A stretch of 64,000 bases of DNA, from positions 1 through 64,000 of the forward strand of contig CAZVZK010000033.1 of NCBI GenBank assembly GCA_964630925.1, in the 5' to 3' direction. Both the position numbers and the translations under genes were made by a program. Each line of letters starts with the position of its first letter. Position 1 is the stretch's first letter. Positions 8,254-15,884 of this stretch are shown here, piece by piece. This DNA is from RGDT01 sp964630925. Its GTDB lineage: Bacteria > Planctomycetota > Planctomycetia > Gemmatales > Gemmataceae. The notes under the pieces are model-generated. The model was not told where the DNA came from and made no database searches. It worked only from the letters and a program-made list of their open reading frames with translations.

Positions 8254-9654
8254 ATGCGCATGCTCTGGATGGCCCTCACGTTCGCGGCGTTTGTCGCCCC
8301 GGCAACTGCTGACCCTCCCAAGCCCACCCCCGCCGACTACGAGAAGATCGGCGAGGAGGCGTTCATCTACGGCTACCCGATGGTGATGGGCTACGGCATC
8401 CTGCACGAGTTCTTCATCGACAGGAAGTCGGGGCAGTACAAGGCCCCGTTCAACACGATCAACAACCAGGCGCGGGTGTTCACGCCGAAGGACACCGCGG
8501 TCGTCACGCCCAACAGCGACACGCCCTATTCGCTGCTCGGCATGGACCTCCGCGCCGAGCCCATCGTCCTGAGCGTGCCTGACGTCGAGAAGGGCCGCTA
8601 CTACTCGGTACAGCTCATCGACCTGTACACCTGCAACATCGGCTACATCGGCAGCCGGGCCACGGGCAACAAGGCCGGCGCCTACGTGGTGGCCGGCCCG
8701 TCCTGGAAGGGCGAGAAGCCGGCGGGCGTCGCCAAGGTGGTCCGCTGCGAGACCGACTTCGCCCTGGCCGTCTACAGGACGCAGCTCTTCAACGCCGCCG
8801 ACATCGCCAACGTCAAGAAGGTGCAGGCCGGCTACAAGGTGCAGACCCTGTCGGCGTTCCTCGAGAAGCCCCCTGCCCCGCCGACCCCCGTGATCGAGTG
8901 GCCGAAGCTCGACAAGAAGTTGGCGGAAACCGACCCGTTCGCCTACTTGAATTTCCTCCTCGCGTTCTGCCCGGCCTCCGGCACCACGGAGGTCGAGAAG
9001 CCCCTGCGCGAGCGGTTCGCCCGCATCGGCATCGTGGCCGGCAAGCCGTTCGACGCCGCGGGGCTATCCGCGGAGGAGAAGGCGGCTCTGGGCAAGGGGA
9101 TGAAGGCCGGGCTGGCGAAGATCAAGGCGAAGGCCGCCGCCCTCGGCAAGGACGAGAACGGCTGGCGCGTCGGCAGCGCCTTCGGGGACCGGGACTTCTA
9201 CAAGGGCGACTGGACGCTCCGGGCCGCCGCCGCGATGGCCGGCATCTACGGGAACAACGCCGTCGAGGCGCTGTACCCCATTCTGGCGAAGGACGCCTCC
9301 GGCGAGAAGCCCGACTGCTCGAAGAACAGGTACACGCTGACCTTCGCCAGGGGCGAGCTGCCGCCGGCGAACGCCTTCTGGTCGGTGACCATGTACGACG
9401 GCAAGACCCAGCTCCTGATCGAGAACCCCATCAACCGCTACCTGATCAACTCCCCCATGCTGCCCGGCATGAAGAAGAACGCCGACGGCTCGCTCACGCT
9501 TTACATCCAGAAGGATTCGCCCGGCAAGGACAGGGAGGCCAACTGGCTGCCCGCCCCGGACGGCCCGATCTACGTCGTCATGCGCCTCTACTGGCCGAAG
9601 GATTCGGCGCTGAAGGGCGGATGGAAGCCGCCCGCGCTGAAGAAGGCGGACTGA
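8254..9654 (+). CDS. DUF1254/DUF1214 domain protein, exported
   Basis: The 466-residue protein begins with a signal peptide (about residues 1-20, ending near PATA-D). A DUF1254 domain follows, with the family-like stretch AFIYGYPMVMGY near residue 40, and then a DUF1214 domain in the C-terminal third (YTLTFARGELPPANAFWSVTMYDG). No enzymatic activity is established for this architecture. I chose the ATG at 8254 over a GTG at 8227 because it directly precedes the signal peptide. The next gene, 25 bases downstream, is an arylsulfatase; I infer that the pair is co-transcribed. Confidence 0.9.
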   Translation: MRMLWMALTFAAFVAPATADPPKPTPADYEKIGEEAFIYGYPMVMGYGILHEFFIDRKSGQYKAPFNTINNQARVFTPKDTAVVTPNSDTPYSLLGMDLRAEPIVLSVPDVEKGRYYSVQLIDLYTCNIGYIGSRATGNKAGAYVVAGPSWKGEKPAGVAKVVRCETDFALAVYRTQLFNAADIANVKKVQAGYKVQTLSAFLEKPPAPPTPVIEWPKLDKKLAETDPFAYLNFLLAFCPASGTTEVEKPLRERFARIGIVAGKPFDAAGLSAEEKAALGKGMKAGLAKIKAKAAALGKDENGWRVGSAFGDRDFYKGDWTLRAAAAMAGIYGNNAVEALYPILAKDASGEKPDCSKNRYTLTFARGELPPANAFWSVTMYDGKTQLLIENPINRYLINSPMLPGMKKNADGSLTLYIQKDSPGKDREANWLPAPDGPIYVVMRLYWPKDSALKGGWKPPALKKAD

Positions 9655-9679
9655 CCGGCCGTTCCCTGGAGTGACCCTC

Positions 9680-12163
9680 ATGTCGAATCGACTCGCGTCC
9701 CTCGCCCTGCTCGTCGCCGGCCTCGGCGGCCTGCTGGGCTACATCGCCGCGCAGACGGTACGCGACGGCGGCCCGGCCCCCGGCTCGCCCGCCGCCACGA
9801 CCTCCGTCGACGGCAGGTATCTGCCCCCAGCGCCGCCGAAGTTCGGCGGGGAGATCAACCTCAACGCCTTCCAGTCGAAGCCGTACTGGCCGCCGCGCGT
9901 CGTCCCGCCCAAGGGGGCGCCCAACGTCCTGCTCATCATGACCGACGACGTGGGCTTCGGCGCGCCCAGCACCTTCGGCGGCGTCATCCCCACGCCCAAC
10001 CTGGACCGCATCGGCAACATGGGGCTGCGCTACACCAACTTCCACTCGACGGCGCTGTGCTCGCCGACGCGGGCGGCCCTCATCACCGGACGCAACCACC
10101 ACTCCGTCGGCTTCGGCGTCATCTCGGAGGCTTCGACCGGCTACCCCGGCTACAACAGCATCATCGGCAAGGACTCGGCCACCGTCGGCACCATCCTCCG
10201 CGACAACGGCTACGGCACCTCGTGGTTCGGCAAGAACCACAACACCCCCGCCTTCGTCGCCAGCCAGGCCGGGCCGTTCGACCAGTGGCCCGTCGGCATG
10301 GGCTTCGAGTACTTCTACGGCTTCGTCGGCGGCGACACCAGCCAGTGGCAGCCCAACCTCTTCCGCAACACCACCCCCATCTCCCCCTACCTGGGCAAGG
10401 CACCCGGCACGTGGAACCTCACGACGGCGATGGCCGACGAGGCCGTCGGCTGGATCCACCAGATGAACGAGCTGGCCCCGGACAAGCCGTTCTTCTGCTA
10501 CTACGTGCCCGGCGGCACCCACGCCCCGCACCACCCGACGAAGGAGTGGGTCGAGAAGGTCCAGAAGATGAAGCTCTTCGACGGCGGCTGGAACAAGCTG
10601 CGCGAGACCATCTTCGCCAACCAGAAGAGGCTCGGCGTCATCCCCAAGGACGCCAGGCTCACCCCCTGGCCGAAGGACACCCTCAAGGAGTGGGACGCCC
10701 TCAACGCGGATGAGAAGAAGCTCTTCATCCGCCAGGCCGAGGTCTACGCCGCCTACCTCGCCTACACAGACCACGAGATCGGGCGGGTGATCAAGGCCGT
10801 CGAGGACGTGGGCAAATTGGACGACACGCTGATCATCTACATCTCGGGCGACAACGGCTCCAGCCCCGAGGGAACGCCGATCGGCACGCCCAACGAGGTC
10901 GCCTCGTTCAACGCCATCAACTTCCCCGTCGAGAGGCAGTTGAAGGAGTCCTACGAGGACTGGGGCAACGAGAAGACCTTCCCGCACATGGCCGTGGGCT
11001 GGACCTGGGCGTTCGGCACGCCGTTCAAGTGGACCAAGCAGGTGGCGTCGCACTTCGGCGGCACGCGGCAGGGCATGTGCGTGGCCTGGCCGAAGCGCAT
11101 CAAGGACAGGGGGAGCAACCGCTTCCAGTTCCACCACATCATCGACATCGTCCCGACCATCCTCGAGGCGACGGGCGTCCAGGCGCCGGTGATGGTGAAC
11201 GGCATCGCCCAGAAGCCCATCGAGGGCACGAGCATGGTCTACACCTGGGACAGGGACACCGGCGACCTACCCTCCCGCCGCAGGACCCAGTACTTCGAGA
11301 TGTTCGGCAACCGGGCGCTGTACCACGACGGCTGGGTGGCCTGCACGGCGCCGGTGCAGCCGCCCTGGGAGTTCGCGAGCAAGGAGCCGCCCAAGGACGT
11401 CGCCAACGGGTACAAGTGGGAGCTGTACAACGTGGCCAAGGACTGGACGCAGGCGGACGACCTCGCCAAGGCGGAGCCGGCCAGGCTGCGGCAGATGCAG
11501 GAGCTGTTCCTCGTGGAGGCGGCGAAGCACCAGGTCTTCCCGCTGGACAACTCGGGCATGACACGCATGGTGTCGCCGCGCCCCAGCCTCACGGCGGGGC
11601 GGTCCGTCTTCACCTACTCGCGCCCGGTGGACGGAATCCCGCACGGCGACGCGCCGAGCCTCATCGCCCGCGACTACACGATCACGGCGGAGGTGGTGGT
11701 CCCGGAGGGGGGCGGCGAGGGGATGCTGAACACGAACGGCGGGCGCTTCGGGGGATACGGGCTATACCTCCTCAAGGGCAAGCCGGTGTTCGTCCACAAC
11801 CTCGCCGATTTCGTCCGCTTCCGCTGGGAGGGCAAGGAGGCGCTGACGGCGGGCAAGCACGCCATCGCCTTCGACTTCACCTATGACGGGCCCGGGCTGG
11901 GCAAGGGCGGCACCGGGGTGCTGAAGGTCGATGGCAAGGAGGTGGCCCGCCTCAAGGTGCCGCACACCACGCCGTTCATCTTCCAGTGGGACGAGACGTT
12001 CGACGTGGGCAGCGACACCGGCACCCCGGTGGATGACCGGGATTACAAGGTGCCGTTCGCGTTCACCGGCAAGCTGACGAGGCTCACGGTGAAGCTCGGC
12101 CCCAGCCAGATGATGCCCGGGGAGAAGAAGAAGGCGGCGAAGAAGATCGGCGAGCGCGACTGA
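9680..12163 (+). CDS. Large secreted arylsulfatase
   Basis: The 827-residue protein hydrolyses sulfate esters and belongs to the long arylsulfatase branch. An N-terminal signal or anchor segment (residues 5-25) is followed by a linker, the metal-site start LLIMTDDVGFG (about 84), and the formylglycine motif C127-S-P-T-R in STALCSPTRAALITG. Further family patterns include GKNHNTP and SGDNGSSPEG. After the sulfatase fold (to about 600), the last 200 residues form a beta-rich, lectin-like region of unknown role. GGAG precedes the ATG. The FGE at 2512-3666 is a plausible activator. The gene follows a DUF1254 gene on the same strand. Confidence 0.93.
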   Translation: MSNRLASLALLVAGLGGLLGYIAAQTVRDGGPAPGSPAATTSVDGRYLPPAPPKFGGEINLNAFQSKPYWPPRVVPPKGAPNVLLIMTDDVGFGAPSTFGGVIPTPNLDRIGNMGLRYTNFHSTALCSPTRAALITGRNHHSVGFGVISEASTGYPGYNSIIGKDSATVGTILRDNGYGTSWFGKNHNTPAFVASQAGPFDQWPVGMGFEYFYGFVGGDTSQWQPNLFRNTTPISPYLGKAPGTWNLTTAMADEAVGWIHQMNELAPDKPFFCYYVPGGTHAPHHPTKEWVEKVQKMKLFDGGWNKLRETIFANQKRLGVIPKDARLTPWPKDTLKEWDALNADEKKLFIRQAEVYAAYLAYTDHEIGRVIKAVEDVGKLDDTLIIYISGDNGSSPEGTPIGTPNEVASFNAINFPVERQLKESYEDWGNEKTFPHMAVGWTWAFGTPFKWTKQVASHFGGTRQGMCVAWPKRIKDRGSNRFQFHHIIDIVPTILEATGVQAPVMVNGIAQKPIEGTSMVYTWDRDTGDLPSRRRTQYFEMFGNRALYHDGWVACTAPVQPPWEFASKEPPKDVANGYKWELYNVAKDWTQADDLAKAEPARLRQMQELFLVEAAKHQVFPLDNSGMTRMVSPRPSLTAGRSVFTYSRPVDGIPHGDAPSLIARDYTITAEVVVPEGGGEGMLNTNGGRFGGYGLYLLKGKPVFVHNLADFVRFRWEGKEALTAGKHAIAFDFTYDGPGLGKGGTGVLKVDGKEVARLKVPHTTPFIFQWDETFDVGSDTGTPVDDRDYKVPFAFTGKLTRLTVKLGPSQMMPGEKKKAAKKIGERD

Positions 12164-12181
12164 CCTCCGGGGGGATCGGCG

Positions 12182-12892
12182 ATGTGGGAGCAGTTCGGCG
12201 CGTACAGGTTCCGCGTCCTGCTGGCGTCGATCCTCCTGATGATCCTCGTGTTCCCGACGATGGACGGGTCGTGGCCGGGGCGGGTGGTGTTCGACGGGAT
12301 GCTGGTGGTGGTCTTCCTCGCCGGCATCGCGACGATCTTCCATGCCAGGCGCCTGCGCACGGCGGCGCTCCTCGCCGGCGTCCCCTCCGTGGTGGTGCCG
12401 TGGGTCGCCCACGTCTGGGGGCAGGAGATGACGCGCGAGCTGGCCGTCGCCACCCACTGCGGCGCCGCCCTTTTCATGGGCTGCGCGCTTGCCGCGACGG
12501 TGTTCACCGTCTACCGCGAGGAGGGCATCACGGCGGACGGGATCTGCGGGGCGCTGTGCGGCTACCTGCTGCTGGCGCTGGCGTTCGGGCACGTCTACTG
12601 CGCGCTGGAGGTGGCCAACCCCGGCTCGTTCCGCGTCCACGGCGCCCCGCTGGAGCCGTTGGAGCGCGGCGGGCGGACGCACTTCCTGCTGGTGTACTTC
12701 AGCCTCGTCACGCTGACGACGGTGGGCTACGGCGACATGTCGCCGGCCTCCCCGCCGGCGCGCGGGTTCGCGGTGGTGCAGGCGGTGCTGGGGCAGTTCT
12801 ACCTGGCGGTGCTGCTCGCCGACCTCGTCGGCAAGCGTGTCGCCCAGGTGACGGCGCGGGGGGACGATGACAGGGCGGCGCGGGGGGGATAA
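12182..12892 (+). CDS. Potassium-channel-like ion channel protein
   Basis: The 236-residue protein ends in an ion-channel pore module. A pore helix and selectivity filter read SLVTLTTVGYGDMSP (filter residues about 180-185), followed by a last transmembrane helix at about 195-220. The filter TVGYGD is that of K+-selective channels. The first 150 residues contain about four more hydrophobic segments without voltage-sensor arginine spacing. No cytosolic regulatory domain such as TrkA-N is fused. The ATG at 12182 follows GGGGG. It sits 18 bases after the arylsulfatase gene and 44 bases before mutS. Confidence 0.85.
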   Translation: MWEQFGAYRFRVLLASILLMILVFPTMDGSWPGRVVFDGMLVVVFLAGIATIFHARRLRTAALLAGVPSVVVPWVAHVWGQEMTRELAVATHCGAALFMGCALAATVFTVYREEGITADGICGALCGYLLLALAFGHVYCALEVANPGSFRVHGAPLEPLERGGRTHFLLVYFSLVTLTTVGYGDMSPASPPARGFAVVQAVLGQFYLAVLLADLVGKRVAQVTARGDDDRAARGG

Positions 12893-12936
12893 GGTAAGAC
12901 CTGTCCCGAGAAGCGGCCCGTGGTGAAGACCGAACC

Positions 12937-15537
12937 ATGACGACCCCGATGATGCAGCAGCACGCGGAGGCGAAGGAGCGCCACCCCGGCATGCTCCTGC
13001 TGTTCCGCGCCGGCGACTTCTACGAGCTGTTCTTCGAGGACGCCGAGATCGTCTCCCGCGTGCTGAACATCGCCCTCACGACGCGCGACGGCAAGATCCC
13101 CATGGCCGGCTTCCCGCACCACGCCCTGGAGGTGCATCTACGGCGGCTCCTCAAGGCCGGGCACCGCGCCGCCATCTGCGAGCAGGTCGAGGAGGCGTCC
13201 CAGGCCAAGGGCCGGCTGATCCGCCGCGAGGTCACGCGCGTCGTCACGCCCGGCACGCTGACGGACGACACGCTGCTCGACCCGCGCGGGCTGAACCACA
13301 TCGTCGCCATCGTGCCGCCGCCGCGCGGCAAGGGGCCGGCGGGGCTGGCGTGGGCCGAGTTGTCCACCGGCACGTTCCAGGCCGCCGACGTGGACCGAGG
13401 GCGGCTGGCGGACGAGCTGCACCGCATCGCGCCTTCCGAGGTGCTGGCGGGCGAGATGGCGGCCAACGCCGAGGCGGCGCCGCTGTTCGACGCGCTGCGT
13501 GAGAGCCTGGGGACGCTGACCGTCACGCCGCGGCCCGACTGGACGTTCGACGCGACCACGGCGCGGGGGTGCCTGTTGGCGCACTTCCGCGTGTCCACGA
13601 TGGCCGGCTTCGGCTTCGACGACGGCCAACCCTGCCTCGCCGCCGCCGGTGCCCTGCTGGCGTACTTGCAGGAGACGCTGAAGACCGGCCTGGCGCACCT
13701 GGGCAGGCTGCGGCCCTACGTCGAGTCGAAGTACCTGCTCATGGACGAGGTGACGCGGCGCGGGCTGGAGGTGGTGCGCTCGGCCCGCGACGGCGGCAGG
13801 GCCGGCAGCCTCCTCGACTCCATGGACCGCACCGTGTCACCGATGGGGGCGCGGCTCCTGCTCGAATGGCTCCTGTCGCCGCTGGCCGACGCCCGGCCCA
13901 TCGGGGCGAGATTGGACGCCGTCGCCGAGCTGGCGGACGACCACGGGCTGCGTCAGGAGATCCGCCAGCGACTGCACCGCGCGCCCGACCTGCAGCGGCT
14001 GACGGCCCGCGCCTGCACGGGCCGGGCGTCGCCGCGCGACCTCGGGGCGGTGGCGCGGGCGTTGTCGCTCCTGCCGCCGCTCAAGGCGTCGCTGGCGGGG
14101 AGGCGTTCAGCGCTGCTGGGCGAGCTGGAGGCGAGGCTGGACGTGTGCCCCGACCTGCGCGAGACGCTGGAGGCGGCGTTGGTGGAGGACCCGCCGCTGT
14201 CGGCCAAGGAGGGCGGCATCATCAAACGGGGGTACGACGCCGATCTGGACGAGCTGCACCACATCCGCACGAGCGGCAAGGAGTGGATCGCCCGCTACCA
14301 GGCGGACGAGCAGAAGCGATCCGGCATCGGAAGCCTGAAGGTCGGCTACAACGAGGTGTTCGGCTACTACATCGAGATCACGAACGCCCACCAGGCGCGG
14401 GTTCCGGAGAACTACACGCGCAAGCAGACGCTGAAGAACTGCGAGCGTTACATCACGCCGGAGCTGAAGACGTACGAGGAGAAGGTCGTCACCGCCGCCG
14501 AGCGGATCGGCCAGCGTGAGTACGAGCTGTTCTGCCGGCTGCGCGACGCCGTGGCCGAGCGTACGGCGCGGCTGCTGGCGGCGGCCGACGTGTGCGCCGC
14601 CGTGGACGCGCTGGCGGGGCTGGCCGAGCTGGCGTCGGAGCGGGGGTACTGCCGGCCGGAGGTCGTTGACGAGCCCGTACTGGAGGTGCGCGAGGGCAAA
14701 CATCCTGTCCTTGAGCAGAGCCTGCCGCCGGGGACGTTCGTGCCGAATGACGTGCATCTGGGGCAAGAGGACGGGATGTTCCTGCTGATCACCGGGCCCA
14801 ACATGGGTGGGAAAAGCGTGTACATGCGTCAATCGGCGCTTCTATTGTTGATGGCGCAGGTGGGGAGCTTCGTGCCTGCGCGATCGGCGCGGGTGGGGCT
14901 GGCGGACCGTGTGTTCACGCGCGTCGGGGCGAGCGACGACCTGGGGCGGGCGCGTTCGACGTTCATGGTGGAGATGGCGGAGGCGGCGAACATCCTGAAC
15001 AACGCGACTGCCCGCAGCCTGGTGATCCTCGACGAGATCGGGCGGGGCACGAGCACGTACGACGGCGTGGCGCTGGCGTGGGGCATCACGGAGTACCTGC
15101 ACGACGCCGTCGGCTGCCGCTGCCTGTTCGCGACGCACTACCACGAGCTGTCGGAGCTGGTGAACCGCCTGCCTCGGCTGCGCAACCTGAACGTGATGAT
15201 CCACGAGGCGGGGGAGGAGATCATCTTCCTGCACCGCGTGGCGCCGGGGAGCAGCTACAAGAGCTACGGCGTCCACGTGGCGAAGCGGGCGGGCATCCCC
15301 GGCCAGGTGCTGGCGCGGGCGCGGGAGGTGTTGGCGGAATTGGAGTCGCGGCACGCGGCCCAGCCGGCGAAGCCGGATGCGTTGTTGAGCAAGCCGCGTC
15401 TGATGCAGACGAGCCTGTTCGCAGGGAGCGAGGACCCGGTACTTGTGGCGGTGAAGGCGGCGGACCTGAAGGCGCTGACGCCGGAGCAGGTGGTGGCGCT
15501 GGTGGGGCGTTGGCAGCGCGAGCTGGGGAAGAAGTGA
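12937..15537 (+). CDS. mutS: DNA mismatch repair ATPase MutS
   Basis: The 866-residue protein recognises base mismatches and starts methyl-independent or MutL-driven repair in the cytoplasm. The mismatch-binding Phe-x-Glu motif lies in GDFYELFF near the N-terminus. The connector, lever and clamp regions follow, and the ATPase carries Walker A GPNMGGKS (residues 620-627) and the later signatures SLVILDEIGRGTST and ATHYHEL. The length is normal. Recognition is unambiguous. The gene is convergent with a small minus-strand gene, and a perfect 14-bp hairpin lies between them. Confidence 0.98.
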   Translation: MTTPMMQQHAEAKERHPGMLLLFRAGDFYELFFEDAEIVSRVLNIALTTRDGKIPMAGFPHHALEVHLRRLLKAGHRAAICEQVEEASQAKGRLIRREVTRVVTPGTLTDDTLLDPRGLNHIVAIVPPPRGKGPAGLAWAELSTGTFQAADVDRGRLADELHRIAPSEVLAGEMAANAEAAPLFDALRESLGTLTVTPRPDWTFDATTARGCLLAHFRVSTMAGFGFDDGQPCLAAAGALLAYLQETLKTGLAHLGRLRPYVESKYLLMDEVTRRGLEVVRSARDGGRAGSLLDSMDRTVSPMGARLLLEWLLSPLADARPIGARLDAVAELADDHGLRQEIRQRLHRAPDLQRLTARACTGRASPRDLGAVARALSLLPPLKASLAGRRSALLGELEARLDVCPDLRETLEAALVEDPPLSAKEGGIIKRGYDADLDELHHIRTSGKEWIARYQADEQKRSGIGSLKVGYNEVFGYYIEITNAHQARVPENYTRKQTLKNCERYITPELKTYEEKVVTAAERIGQREYELFCRLRDAVAERTARLLAAADVCAAVDALAGLAELASERGYCRPEVVDEPVLEVREGKHPVLEQSLPPGTFVPNDVHLGQEDGMFLLITGPNMGGKSVYMRQSALLLLMAQVGSFVPARSARVGLADRVFTRVGASDDLGRARSTFMVEMAEAANILNNATARSLVILDEIGRGTSTYDGVALAWGITEYLHDAVGCRCLFATHYHELSELVNRLPRLRNLNVMIHEAGEEIIFLHRVAPGSSYKSYGVHVAKRAGIPGQVLARAREVLAELESRHAAQPAKPDALLSKPRLMQTSLFAGSEDPVLVAVKAADLKALTPEQVVALVGRWQRELGKK

Positions 15538-15563
15538 TGGGGCGGCGCCCGGCGTGAAAGGGT

Positions 15564-15597
15564 ACGGCCCCGGAGGGGCAGCTCCCTCCGGGGCCGT
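15564..15597. terminator. Perfect 14-bp hairpin between convergent genes
   Basis: Arms at 15564-15577 and 15584-15597 are exact inverted copies (ACGGCCCCGGAGGG) with a six-base loop. It begins 26 bases after the mutS stop and ends 26 bases before the stop of the opposing gene, so it is ideally placed as a bidirectional terminator. There is no T-run on either side, which may be normal for such GC-rich genomes. Confidence 0.6.
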
Positions 15598-15622
15598 GGG
15601 TGGGTACGGGGAGCGCTGCGCG

Positions 15623-15838
15623 TCAGTGGGCGCAGCCGCCGAGGACCTCCTGGGCGCGCTGCACGTTGGCGCGGTGGACCCACACGTCGGCCTGCCGGCC
15701 GGCGACGTTGTCCACCCACACCGTCATCTCCTCGCCCACCTGGCACTCGATGCCCTCCGCCTCCAGGGCGGCGCGCCACCGGGCGGCCACACTCCGGTTC
15801 GACGTCGTCGCCAGGCAGACGATCTCGTTGTCGCTCAT
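15623..15838 (-). CDS. Small DUF2007-type protein
   Basis: The 71-residue protein resembles the DUF2007 family of putative signal-transducing proteins. Typical features are the beta strand IVCLATTSN, the helix around ARWRAALEAEGIECQ, and the end AQEVLGG. The biochemical role is unknown. It is convergent with mutS and follows the S9 peptidase gene on the same strand by about 46 bases, so it may share its transcript. Confidence 0.75.
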   Translation of the reverse strand: MSDNEIVCLATTSNRSVAARWRAALEAEGIECQVGEEMTVWVDNVAGRQADVWVHRANVQRAQEVLGGCAH

Positions 15839-15884
15839 GACCGCACCCCTCCGGCTCGTGCCCCCAGACTCCGTGTCGCACGCC

